A stretch of 64,000 nucleotides of DNA from Burkholderiales bacterium (GTDB lineage Bacteria; Pseudomonadota; Gammaproteobacteria; Burkholderiales; Burkholderiaceae_C), in contig JAFLDE010000004.1 of the NCBI GenBank assembly GCA_017302655.1, forward strand, positions 1 through 64,000, written 5' to 3'. Below the pieces are notes generated by a model that worked only from the letters and a program-made list of their open reading frames with translations, had not been told where the DNA came from and searched no databases. The position numbers were made by a program, and so were the translations under genes. Every line of letters begins with the position of its first letter. Position 1 is the stretch's first letter. Of the stretch, positions 34,795 through 43,320 are shown piece after piece.

Positions 34795-37700
34795 TCAGAA
34801 AGCGTCGGCATGGCGGTCGTTCATCAGTCGCTCGATGTCGCGGCGCCCGAACAACCAGACCAGGGCCGGGGTAAGGAAGGTGTCCAGCAGGGTCGAGCTG
34901 ATCAGGCCGGCAAAGATCACCACGGCCACCGGATGCAGAATTTCCGTCCCCGGGCGCTCGGCCTCGAAGAGCAGCGGCGCCAGCGCAAAAGCCGTTACCA
35001 GGGCGGTCATCAGCACAGGGCTGAGGCGTTCCAGCGAGCCGCGCAGCAGCATCTTGTGGTCGAAGGATTCGCCCTCGAAGCGCATCAGATTGATGTAATG
35101 ACTGACCTTGAGGATGCCGTTGCGCACCGAGATACCGGCCAGGGTGATGAAGCCCACCAAGGCGGCAACCGATAGCGGCTGCCCGGCGAGTGCAAGACCC
35201 AGCACCGCACCGACCAAGGCCAGCGGGATGTTGGCCATGATCAGGAGCGCCAAGCGTGTGCTCTGGTAGCGGCTGAACAGCACGACGAACATCAGCAGGG
35301 CGGACACGATGGATAGCAGGCCGACCAAGCGAGAGGCCTCCTCCTGCGCCTGGAACTGCCCGCCGAGGGTGACGAAGTAGCCCTCGGGCATCTTGGTGTC
35401 GGCAACGACCGCACGGATGTCCGCGACGATCTCTGACAGCGCTCGTCCTTGGGCGTTTGCCGACAACACGATGCGCCGCTTTCCGTCGTCGCGGCTGACC
35501 TGGTTAGGGCCGTCGCCTTCTTCGATCTGCGCCAGCTTGGACAGCGGCACCGCACCCTTGGGTGTCTCGATGAGCACCTTGGAGAGCCCGTCGGCCGAGC
35601 GTGCCGATTCCGGCAGGCGCATCACCAGCGCGAAGCGCCTGCCGCCTTCGACGATCTGGGTGATCTTCTCGCCCTCGACCAGGGACTGAAGGGTCTGAAG
35701 CAGCTGCGGTGCCGGCAGGCCATAGGCGGCCGCGGCGTCGTAGTCGACCAGCACCTTGATTTGCGGCGCCAGCACCTGCTTCTCGATCTCCAGGTCGGCG
35801 ACGCCCGGAATGGCCGCCAGCTTGCTACGCAGCAAGTCGGCCTGACCGCGCAGGGTGTCGAGGTCCTCGCCGAAGATCTTGATCGCGATCTGCGAGCGAA
35901 CACCGGAGAGCATGTGGTCGATTCGATGCGAGATCGGCTGGCCGATAGCGACTGCAGCGGGCAGGTTGATCAGACGCTTGCGAATGTCGGCGTTGATCTC
36001 GTCCATGCTGCGGGTGATCTCACCGGCTGGCTTGAGACCGACGTCGAGCTCGCTGACGTGAACACCCTCGGCATGCTCGTCGAGTTCTGCACGGCCGCTG
36101 CGCCGGCCGACATGGGTGACTTCGGGAACCTGCTTGACCAATACCTCGGCTTGGCGCGCGACCGCCGAAGACTCTGCGAGGGTGACACCGGGATTGAGCC
36201 GAAGGCCGATCAGCAGCGTGCCTTCGTTGAACGGTGGCAAGAAGGTAGTCGGAAAGAACGGCACCGCCGCCGCAGCAGCAAGCACTGTGACTACACCGGC
36301 GGCTAGCGCGGCGCGCGGGCGATTGAGCACCGCCTGCAGCGACTTCTCGTAGCGGGTCTTCAGCCAGCTCAGCAGCTTGGTGTCGCCGTGGTCCAGCGAT
36401 TTCATGCGTGGCAGCAGGTAGGCGCTGAGCACCGGCGTCACCGTCACCGAAACGACCAGACTGGCGAGGGTCGAGACGATGAAGGCAATGCCCAAGGGCA
36501 CGAATAACCGACCCTCCATGCCCGGTAGCGCGAACAGCGGCACGAAGACCAGCACGATGATGACCGTGGCGTAGAGGATGGCCGAGCGCACCTCCATGGT
36601 GGCCATCGCAACCACTTCGAGCGGATTGAGTCGGTGGTCGTGGTGCTTGGCGCGATCCTCCTTGAGCCGTCGCATGACGTTCTCGATGCCGACTACCGCG
36701 TCGTCTACCAGGCCGCCGATAGCAATGGCCAGACCGCCCAGGGTCATGGTGTTGATCGACAGGCCAAAGTACTTGAAGACCAGGGCCGTGATGAAGATCG
36801 ACACCGGGATGGCCACCAAGGCGATGACCGTCGTGCGCAGATTCCCAAGGAACACCAGCAGAATCACTGCCACGAAGATCGACGCGCCGATCAGCTTGCC
36901 CTGCAGCGTGGTGATCGACGCCTCGATGAAGCTGGCCTGTCGGAACGTGACCTGGGGCTTCTCCATTCCGGTCGGCAGCGAAGCCTTCATTTCCTCCAAG
37001 GCCGTCTCGATCGAGCGGGTCAACGCGATGGTGTCTGCCGTGGGCTGCTTCTGGATTCCGAGGATGACCGCCGGTTTGCCTTCGAAGCCGGCGTCGCCGC
37101 GCTTCACGGCGGCAGCGAACCGTACCTCAGCCAGCTGTCGCAGCAGGATGCTCTGGCCGTTGCGCACGCCGACCGCCAGGTTCTTCAAAGCGTCCAGGCT
37201 GGACGTTCGACCGAGGTGGCGGATCAAGTACTCGCGACCGTTTTGTTCCAGGAAGCCGCCCGAGGTGTTCGAGGCGAAGCCTTTGATTGCCGCCTCCAGT
37301 TGCTCATGCGTGACGCCGAACTGCGCCATGCGCGCGGGATCGGGTTGCACCTGGAATTGGCGAACCTCGCCGCCTATCGGGATGACCTGCGCCACGCCGG
37401 GGATGGCCATCAGGCGCGGACGCAGTACCCAGTCGCCGTACTCGCGCACTGCCATCGCGGAAATCTTGTTGGGATCGATCGGGATCGCGATCTGCAGGAT
37501 CTCGCCCATGATGGAGCTGATTGGCCCCATTCGCGGCACGACGCCCTCAGGCAGGCCCTCCTCCATGCTGGAGAGTCGCTCTGAGACCATTTGCCGGGCG
37601 CGGAAGATCTCCGTGCTCCAGTCGAAGGTGACGTAGAGGAAGGACAGGCCGGCGCTGGAGGTGGAGCGAACTGACTCCACGCCGGGCAGGCCGTTCATCG

Positions 37701-37914
37701 TCGTTTCCAGCGGGAAGCTGATCAGCTGCTCGACCTCCTCAGCAGCCATGCCGCCCGCCTCGGTCATGATCGTGACGGTCGGCTTGTTGAGGTCTGGGAA
37801 CACATCCACTGGGGTGCGCGACAGGGTATAGGCGCCGTAGAAAACCAGCACCGCGGAGGCGATCAGGACGAGCAGACGGTTGGCCAGGCTGCTCTGCAAT
37901 AGCCACTTGAACAT
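34795..37914 (-). CDS. czcA: heavy-metal efflux RND transporter permease
   Basis: A 1,039-residue inner-membrane pump of the HME-RND class, the proton-driven part of a Czc-type tripartite efflux complex for Co, Zn and Cd. Twelve membrane helices are expected, with two large periplasmic loops. The proton-path block in helix 4 is VDDAVVGIEN at 403-412, with the acidic residues characteristic of heavy-metal RND pumps. The N-terminus SRTPVDVFPDLNKPTVTIMTEA is typical. Metal range cannot be fixed from sequence; neighbours CzcE, CzcI and CadR point to Cd/Zn/Co. It lies 9 bp after czcB. Confidence 0.93.
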   Translation of the reverse strand: MFKWLLQSSLANRLLVLIASAVLVFYGAYTLSRTPVDVFPDLNKPTVTIMTEAGGMAAEEVEQLISFPLETTMNGLPGVESVRSTSSAGLSFLYVTFDWSTEIFRARQMVSERLSSMEEGLPEGVVPRMGPISSIMGEILQIAIPIDPNKISAMAVREYGDWVLRPRLMAIPGVAQVIPIGGEVRQFQVQPDPARMAQFGVTHEQLEAAIKGFASNTSGGFLEQNGREYLIRHLGRTSSLDALKNLAVGVRNGQSILLRQLAEVRFAAAVKRGDAGFEGKPAVILGIQKQPTADTIALTRSIETALEEMKASLPTGMEKPQVTFRQASFIEASITTLQGKLIGASIFVAVILLVFLGNLRTTVIALVAIPVSIFITALVFKYFGLSINTMTLGGLAIAIGGLVDDAVVGIENVMRRLKEDRAKHHDHRLNPLEVVAMATMEVRSAILYATVIIVLVFVPLFALPGMEGRLFVPLGIAFIVSTLASLVVSVTVTPVLSAYLLPRMKSLDHGDTKLLSWLKTRYEKSLQAVLNRPRAALAAGVVTVLAAAAAVPFFPTTFLPPFNEGTLLIGLRLNPGVTLAESSAVARQAEVLVKQVPEVTHVGRRSGRAELDEHAEGVHVSELDVGLKPAGEITRSMDEINADIRKRLINLPAAVAIGQPISHRIDHMLSGVRSQIAIKIFGEDLDTLRGQADLLRSKLAAIPGVADLEIEKQVLAPQIKVLVDYDAAAAYGLPAPQLLQTLQSLVEGEKITQIVEGGRRFALVMRLPESARSADGLSKVLIETPKGAVPLSKLAQIEEGDGPNQVSRDDGKRRIVLSANAQGRALSEIVADIRAVVADTKMPEGYFVTLGGQFQAQEEASRLVGLLSIVSALLMFVVLFSRYQSTRLALLIMANIPLALVGAVLGLALAGQPLSVAALVGFITLAGISVRNGILKVSHYINLMRFEGESFDHKMLLRGSLERLSPVLMTALVTAFALAPLLFEAERPGTEILHPVAVVIFAGLISSTLLDTFLTPALVWLFGRRDIERLMNDRHADAF

Positions 37915-37923
37915 GGTGGCTCC

Positions 37924-39036
37924 TCAGCGGATCTGGTTGACGAGGGTCGCGCCCTCAACGACCACCAACTCGCCGTCCTGCAGTCCATGGGTGACGGCAA
38001 CGCTGCTGCCATCCAGCGGCGTGGCCTGCACTACCTTGGGAACGAAGCGCTCCGGGGCCGCCTTGACCCAGACGATGGTCTGGTTGGCTGGGTTCTTGGC
38101 CAGTGCAGCGGCGGGAACCGCCAGCGCTTCGACGCTGCTTCGGGTCTGCACCACGACCTTGGTGGGCTGGCCCACCGCCAACTGCATCTTGCTGTCCACC
38201 AGTGCAAACTGCAGCGGCAGGGCTTGGTCGCGCAGGCTGCCAGCAGCACCCAGGAAGCTCAGCGCTTGCCGCTGGCCGCTGCCGGCCAAGTAGGCCTTGC
38301 CGACATCTCGCGCCAGCTCAGTGTCGTAGGCTAGCGCCTCGACCCGCAGCCGCTTAGGGTCGACCACCTCGAACACTAGGTCGCGCGCATCGACGACCTG
38401 GCCGGCCAGCGCATTGGCGGATGCGATGACACCGGCGACCGGCGAAACCAGCGCTTCGCGGCCGCTGAGACCGGCACCCAATGCCTTGATGCGCTCGCGG
38501 TGGCTGGCCAGCTCGCTCTGGGCCGCCTCGATCTCACGACGCGGCACCGTGTCGGACAGCTCCTGCAGGCGAGCCAGGCGCTTCTCGGCCAGGCCGAGGC
38601 TGGCGCGAAGCTCGGCGATCTGCGCGGCCTGGCCCGAGCGTTCCAGCGCGCCGGCAACCGGCTCCACATAGGCCAGTACCTGACCGCGACTGACCCTTTG
38701 CCCGAGGGCTGGCAGACCATTGGGCGGCGCCAGCAGGCGGCCGGCCTGCGTCGCCTGCACCTTGCCGCCGGCATTGGGATCCATGATGACCATACCCTGC
38801 AACTCGAAGGCGCGTGGCAGTGCGGCCTTGCTGACCGGCTGGGTGCGCACACCCATCTGGCGCTGCGCCGGCTTGGGCAGGAAGACCGAGCCATCGGGCT
38901 GCCGCTGCGGCCCACCGGCCGTCACCGGCGCGGCTTCATCGCCGTGGTCATGTCCAGGGCCAGCCCAAGCCGGAGCGAGGGAGAGCGCGATGGCCGAGGC
39001 CAGCAGGCTTGCGATTCGTTTCGGCGAGTTCTTCAT
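37924..39036 (-). CDS. czcB: efflux RND periplasmic adaptor subunit (CzcB type)
   Basis: A 370-residue membrane-fusion protein. A signal peptide (about 1-25) is followed by AGPGHDHGDEA, a His/Asp-rich lead likely to touch metal. Lipoyl and hairpin segments follow (GQVLAYVEPVAGALERSGQAAQIAELRASLGLAEKRLARL spans them) and then a beta-barrel domain. It links CzcA to the outer-membrane channel. The ATG at 39036 overlaps the preceding gene stop by 4 bp; an upstream ATG would extend into that gene. Confidence 0.92.
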   Translation of the reverse strand: MKNSPKRIASLLASAIALSLAPAWAGPGHDHGDEAAPVTAGGPQRQPDGSVFLPKPAQRQMGVRTQPVSKAALPRAFELQGMVIMDPNAGGKVQATQAGRLLAPPNGLPALGQRVSRGQVLAYVEPVAGALERSGQAAQIAELRASLGLAEKRLARLQELSDTVPRREIEAAQSELASHRERIKALGAGLSGREALVSPVAGVIASANALAGQVVDARDLVFEVVDPKRLRVEALAYDTELARDVGKAYLAGSGQRQALSFLGAAGSLRDQALPLQFALVDSKMQLAVGQPTKVVVQTRSSVEALAVPAAALAKNPANQTIVWVKAAPERFVPKVVQATPLDGSSVAVTHGLQDGELVVVEGATLVNQIR

Positions 39037-39575
39037 GCTGCTTTCCCAAACTGAGACTTCTTCTTGCGGCGGCTCCAAAGGACGACAGCGCCGAACACGA
39101 CGGGGCCAGCAACGATTGCAGGTGCAAGAGCCACCCAGTTGCGGCGATGGACATGGGGCTCCTCACCAGCCTCGCCATGCAAATCCAGCTCGCCGGCAAG
39201 CAGGTCGGCATCGCTCTCGGTGCTCACCGTTGCGGTGATGGGTATCACGCCGGGCTTTGGCGCTTGCGGCAGTTCAACGCGGAAGCTGCCGTCTGGCTGG
39301 GCGACTGCCTGCAGCTTGGTGCCGGCGAATTCGATCTCCAGTTGGGCCTTGGTGACCGGCACATTGCTGGCTGCTTGGTCCAGGTAGAGGGTGATGGTTT
39401 TGCCATCGAGAACACCGACGAGCTCGAAGCTATCGGACTGGGCGACGAAGCGTGGCAGCGACGGGCCGCTGGCCGTTGGTGCCTCATCGCCGTGGTCGTG
39501 GCCGGGACCGGCCCACACGGGACCAAGCAAGGCACTGCCAAACAGCAGCGCGGGGAGGAGATGTTTGAGTTTCAT
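39033..39575 (-). CDS. exported protein with HDHGDE lead and C-terminal anchor, czc cluster
   Basis: A 180-residue protein. A signal peptide (MKLKHLLPALLFGSALLGPVWA) is followed by GPGHDHGDEAPTASGP, almost the same lead as CzcB next door. A beta-rich middle (DGKTITLYLDQAASNVPVTKA) follows, then one membrane helix near 150-168 and a basic tail (WSRRKKKSQFG). It lies between czcC and czcB, overlapping czcB by 4 bp. It is probably an inner-membrane accessory of the efflux complex; I do not recognise a named family. Confidence 0.7.
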   Translation of the reverse strand: MKLKHLLPALLFGSALLGPVWAGPGHDHGDEAPTASGPSLPRFVAQSDSFELVGVLDGKTITLYLDQAASNVPVTKAQLEIEFAGTKLQAVAQPDGSFRVELPQAPKPGVIPITATVSTESDADLLAGELDLHGEAGEEPHVHRRNWVALAPAIVAGPVVFGAVVLWSRRKKKSQFGKAA

Positions 39576-39593
39576 GAGATGAATCGCTAGGGC

Positions 39594-40874
39594 TTAGGGC
39601 TGACCTGGCAGCAGGCCCAAGGCCTGGCGCAGGGTGGCGATTGCGTGATGGACTTCGATCCGGGCGCGGGCCTGCTCGCGCTGGGCCGTGGCGGCTTCGA
39701 GCTCGACGCGCAGTCGGGTGGGCAGATCGGTTTCGCCCAGTCGGAACGATTTGTCGAAGAAGCTGCGGCTTTCCTCGGCAAGGCGGGCGCGCTCACTGGA
39801 TGTGGCCAGGACCGTGCGCGCTGCGCTCAGGGCAGCTCGGGCACTGCGCACGGAGGCCTGCAGGCGCTCCTGCTCGCGCTCTGCAGCCACTTCGGCTTCG
39901 ATCTGCTCTGCACCTGCATTGGCGATCGCGGCACGATGCTTGTCGCTGCTGCCGAGTGGGAAGCGCAGGCCGATGGTTACCGACCCGCTGTTCGCCTCCC
40001 CGCGTGCAGCTCGCTCGCGGGTTTGCAGCAGCGTCAGCTCAGGATTGCCTCGCGATTGCACCCGAGCGAGAGCTGCCGCGCTCTTGGCCGCCAATGACTT
40101 GGCTTGTAGGGACTGCAGTTGCGGATGAGGTAGGCCAGCGGCGTCAGACGCGGGCTCGGCCTCAGCGTCCTCCGCCACCTGCAGCGGTGCATCCAGCGCC
40201 ACGCCAAGAAGAGCGCGCAAGGACTGCTCGCTCGCCAGGGCCTTTGCCCGCAGCTGCGCGTACTCCCCTTGTGCGGTGGCTGCCGCGCCGTCTGCCTGGT
40301 GCTGGTCGGCTTTGGACAGCTCGCCGGCCTTGACGCGACGGGCGACGTCGGCCGACAGGCGCTGACTGGCCTGCCAGCGGGTATCCGCTGCGGCCAACTC
40401 TTCCTGGTCGCGGCGCAGGGTCCACCAAGCATCGCGCAGAATCTGTGCCAGGTGCCATTGCGCGAGCAGGGCCTGGGCGTCCGTGCCCCGGGCCAACGCG
40501 TCGGCGAGATCCTGCGTGCGCCGGCGCTCGCCAGGCAGCCATAGCGGCACGGCGACACCAAACTCCAGCTCGCGAGCACCCTGGCGGGCGTTGAACCGAT
40601 CGCTGCGGACCGAGGCCTCCAGCGCCGCAGGCTCTGGCGTCCAGGCCTGCGCAGCCTGCCTGAGGGCTTGGCTGGCATCGCGCCGCTGCGCTAGAGCGCG
40701 GGCTTCTGGTTGCCGCTCCCAGGCTTGAACAAAGGCCTGCTGAAGCGTGAGGGGCGACGAAGCCGTCGCCGAGGTTTGGGCGCGACTGGGCGCGCCTCCG
40801 AAAGCCAACGCGAGGACAGCTATGGCTGCCAGGATCAAGCGCGCAGGCGGTCGACTTTGAATAGACCGAGACAT
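39594..40874 (-). CDS. czcC: TolC-family outer-membrane efflux protein (CzcC type)
   Basis: A 426-residue outer-membrane channel. A signal peptide (about 1-32) precedes SPLTLQQAFVQAWERQPEARAL, the usual OEP opening. Two OEP repeats rich in coiled-coil helices follow, including IGLRFPLGSSDKHRAAIANAGAEQ, typical for the second repeat. It forms the exit duct of the CzcCBA complex. The ATG at 40874 gives the signal peptide; 118 bp separate it from czcI. Confidence 0.9.
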   Translation of the reverse strand: MSRSIQSRPPARLILAAIAVLALAFGGAPSRAQTSATASSPLTLQQAFVQAWERQPEARALAQRRDASQALRQAAQAWTPEPAALEASVRSDRFNARQGARELEFGVAVPLWLPGERRRTQDLADALARGTDAQALLAQWHLAQILRDAWWTLRRDQEELAAADTRWQASQRLSADVARRVKAGELSKADQHQADGAAATAQGEYAQLRAKALASEQSLRALLGVALDAPLQVAEDAEAEPASDAAGLPHPQLQSLQAKSLAAKSAAALARVQSRGNPELTLLQTRERAARGEANSGSVTIGLRFPLGSSDKHRAAIANAGAEQIEAEVAAEREQERLQASVRSARAALSAARTVLATSSERARLAEESRSFFDKSFRLGETDLPTRLRVELEAATAQREQARARIEVHHAIATLRQALGLLPGQP

Positions 40875-40992
40875 CCGATGCTCCGAAGTGGGAAAGAACC
40901 ACGGGGAGATCGGCGCAGAGACCGTCACGGCAGTTGCCGTGAGCGCCCGGCTCGTCGCCTGGCGTGTCGTTAAGAGAAAGGTCCCTCGCCGA

Positions 40993-41361
40993 TCAGGCGA
41001 GGGTTTGCCACTGAGGCCGCTCGGGCCTGGGTTGGATCAGCAGCAAACGCCGCGCGACGTGTTCATCGATCCAGCGCGTGTCTGCTCCGTCGGCAACGAG
41101 ACTGACAGTTGCCACTGGAATGGGGGTCAAGTGCCCATGGCAGTGGTTGCCGCAATCAGCGTCGTATCCCGCTTCGAAAATGATCCTCGAGTCAGGCTCC
41201 GACTCGTCGGCCGTCGTCACATCGCTCTGGGCATGTGTCTTGGAATGCAGCACATGCTCATCGAACGATTCGTGCTCATCACCGCAATAAGCGCCGATGG
41301 CTGCCCAGCTGAACTGGATCGGCAGCAGGGCGATCAGCAAGATGAGCAACCAGCGATTCAT
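40993..41361 (-). CDS. czcI: CzcI-like exported protein
   Basis: A 122-residue exported protein. A short signal peptide (MNRWLLILLIALLPIQFSWA) is followed by AIGAYCGDEHES and a His/Cys-rich stretch (CGNHCHGH at about 70-77). Size, signal peptide and position upstream of czcC match CzcI, a proposed regulator of czcCBA. It is first in the czc gene series and starts 34 bp after the transglutaminase-like gene stop on the same strand, so readthrough from that gene's metal-controlled promoter is possible. Confidence 0.78.
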   Translation of the reverse strand: MNRWLLILLIALLPIQFSWAAIGAYCGDEHESFDEHVLHSKTHAQSDVTTADESEPDSRIIFEAGYDADCGNHCHGHLTPIPVATVSLVADGADTRWIDEHVARRLLLIQPRPERPQWQTLA

Positions 41362-41395
41362 GACGACAGTCTAACCAGAGTGATTTATCCAAGAC

Positions 41396-42172
41396 TCAGC
41401 GCGGCCCACCGACGGCGACGCCGCTGGAGGAGCTCCGCTCGGGTTGGAATTGGCGAATGGTCTCAACGCGCTCATTCATTTGATGGCGCACGTGGTGCTC
41501 GAACAACCACTGTTTGAGCGGCGGGAGATTGACACCGCGAGCCTTGTAGAAGGCGTCCGGGTCGTCAAACAGCCCGAAGTCCTCCGCAATGCCCTCTCGC
41601 TGGATATAGGTTGAGCGACCACTCCAGGCGACCTCGGGCTGCTGCAGGTTTGTCGTTGCGACGCCGTAGCCGCAGAAGCGCTGCGCCGTCGGGAAGCGTT
41701 GCTGCAGTGCGCTGAGGTAGGGCTGATCGAGGATGAAGCCCTCCAGCTCGATCCAGCGTCCGTCAACCCAGACCTCGACCCAGCTGTGCAGGATGCGCTG
41801 CGGCGTGAGCGGGTAGGCCCACGGCGGGATGGCGCCGCGCTGCAACTGCTTGTTGATGGTGAAGCCATGCAGGCGGCAGGGCACGCCCAGCGCACGCAAC
41901 AAGGCCATCAGCAGGGTGGACTTGGTGTTGCACTGACCGTAACCATCGGCGAGAACGCGCGATGCGGGCAACTCATCTCGAGCGTTGTAGCCGAAGCGGA
42001 TATCGCTGCGCACGAACTCGTAGGCTGCACCGACGCGCTCCAGCAGTGGCAGCTCGCTCCAGCCGCGGTCCGCGATCAGTTGGACGATGCCGGTGTGTTC
42101 GAAGTCCAGCAGTGGCGTGCGCTTCAGGAGCGATGGCTGATCTATGACGTCGGCGCGCTTGAACTGGGTCAT
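41396..42172 (-). CDS. transglutaminase-like domain protein in the metal-resistance island
   Basis: A 258-residue cytoplasmic protein with a transglutaminase/papain-like core: Cys81 in DGYGQCNTKSTLLMALLRALG, His129 in ILHSWVEVWVDGRW, and an acidic partner nearby (Glu144 or Asp149). The ATG at 42172 is preferred since the upstream ATG at 42229 would lie inside the promoter -35 element. It is divergent from cadR and has a MerR-type promoter, so it should be induced by Cd/Pb/Zn. Its function in metal resistance is unknown; peptide or thiol chemistry is possible. Confidence 0.8.
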   Translation of the reverse strand: MTQFKRADVIDQPSLLKRTPLLDFEHTGIVQLIADRGWSELPLLERVGAAYEFVRSDIRFGYNARDELPASRVLADGYGQCNTKSTLLMALLRALGVPCRLHGFTINKQLQRGAIPPWAYPLTPQRILHSWVEVWVDGRWIELEGFILDQPYLSALQQRFPTAQRFCGYGVATTNLQQPEVAWSGRSTYIQREGIAEDFGLFDDPDAFYKARGVNLPPLKQWLFEHHVRHQMNERVETIRQFQPERSSSSGVAVGGPR

Positions 42173-42198
42173 GGTGGGCTTTCTGGTCGAATGCCGGC

Positions 42199-42229
42199 AT
42201 TGAAAACCTTGAACCAGGTACAAAGTCAA
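42199..42229 (-). promoter_or_regulatory. MerR-type promoter/operator between the transglutaminase gene and cadR
   Basis: On the minus strand TTGACT (-35) and TTCAAT (-10) are 19 bp apart, with the imperfect dyad ACTTTGTAC/GTTCAAGGT in the spacer. This is the arrangement CadR/PbrR regulators act on. It drives the transglutaminase-like gene (and possibly czc), and overlaps the start region of cadR, so autoregulation is likely. Confidence 0.78.
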
Positions 42230-42246
42230 GACCTGCAGGAGATAGT

Positions 42247-42720
42247 ATGAAGATTGGCGAACTGGCCAAGGCCACCCAGACCCAGACGGAAACGATCCGC
42301 TACTACGAGCGCGAAGGCCTGCTTCCCGCGGCGCCGCGCACCGACTCGAACTACCGCCGCTATGGGCCTGGCCATGTAGAACGGCTGGCTCTGATCAGGC
42401 GCTGTCGGTCGCTGGACATGAGCCTGGATGAGGTGCGAGAACTACTCCGCATCCGGGACGACCCGGACGCCGGATGTGGCGAGGTGAATGATCTACTGGA
42501 TGAGCACATCGAGCATGTCAGCGTCCGGCTCAAGGAGCTCAAGGCATTGCGGGGGGAGTTGCAGGCTTTGAGGGCGCGCTGCACCAACCCTCAGAGTGCC
42601 AAGGCCTGCGGCATTCTTGAAGGGCTTCGGCAAGGTGATGGAGCGGCGCCTCATGCCTCGGGCAACCATCTGTCGCACACGCATTCGCGCGGAACTATTC
42701 GCTCTCGTGGTCCTGGGTGA
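42247..42720 (+). CDS. cadR: Cd(II)/Pb(II)-responsive MerR family regulator
   Basis: A 157-residue MerR-type regulator. The winged helix lies at about 1-70 (MKIGELAKATQTQTETIRYYEREGLLP). A long dimer helix follows. Metal ligands fit the CadR/PbrR pattern: Cys77, Cys112 and Cys121, plus a His-rich tail (HASGNHLSHTHS). A GGAG site precedes the ATG. It is divergent from the transglutaminase-like gene and probably controls that gene, itself, and the cadA-type ATPase through similar operators. Confidence 0.92.
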   Translation: MKIGELAKATQTQTETIRYYEREGLLPAAPRTDSNYRRYGPGHVERLALIRRCRSLDMSLDEVRELLRIRDDPDAGCGEVNDLLDEHIEHVSVRLKELKALRGELQALRARCTNPQSAKACGILEGLRQGDGAAPHASGNHLSHTHSRGTIRSRGPG

Positions 42721-42765
42721 CATGCAGCTCGGATTTGACCGTCAAGGGGCTTCGACCTTTCCGGC

Positions 42766-43101
42766 ATGGATCTTCTGAAGACTTTTTCCCTCTTCGTCGC
42801 TACGGCGATCGCCGAGATCGTCGGCTGTTACTTGCCTTACCTTTGGCTGAAGCAGGATCGGTCCGCCTGGCTGCTTTTGCCGGCGGCGTTCAGCCTCGCG
42901 CTGTTCGCCTGGCTGCTGTCGCTGCACCCCACGGCCGCAGGGCGGGTCTACGCCGCCTACGGCGGTGTCTACGTCGGCGTCGCCATCGTCTGGCTAATGC
43001 TGGTCGACAAAGTCCGGCCGACAACTACCGACTGGGTCGGCGTCGCCGTCAGCCTGCTGGGCATGGCCATCATCATGTCCGGGCCACGATCGAATCTGTG
43101 A
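42766..43101 (+). CDS. YnfA family membrane protein
   Basis: A 111-residue inner-membrane protein with four helices. The block [16 protein letters not shown] and the C-terminal [21 protein letters not shown] are hallmarks of YnfA/UPF0060, a relative of small multidrug resistance transporters. The family is frequently carried on metal- and mercury-resistance transposons. It is 45 bp downstream of cadR, so co-transcription is possible. The substrate is unknown. Confidence 0.9.
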   Translation: MDLLKTFSLFVATAIAEIVGCYLPYLWLKQDRSAWLLLPAAFSLALFAWLLSLHPTAAGRVYAAYGGVYVGVAIVWLMLVDKVRPTTTDWVGVAVSLLGMAIIMSGPRSNL

Positions 43102-43227
43102 AGCAGCACTGACAACTGGAGACCAGGGGCATGCGGACAGCCAGACCTTTGGCCCGCAGCGTTGTTCAGAGCTTCGCCTTCTTGCTAGGCCGCCTGTCAC
43201 GCTGAGGCGCCGCTGATTCTGAATACC

Positions 43228-43246
43228 ATCCGTCGCCATGACGGAT
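43228..43246. repeat. small inverted repeat upstream of tnpA
   Basis: ATCCGTC (43228-43234) and GACGGAT (43240-43246) flank a 5-base loop in the 219-base gap between ynfA and tnpA. It could be a weak terminator or a control site for tnpA. Nothing else was recognised in the gap. Confidence 0.4.
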
Positions 43247-43320
43247 TGAGGCGGGCAGTCCCGGGGCCAAGATCCACCTGGAATTCGGCACAAAGCCGAC
43301 CCGACCAAGGATCAGGCCCG

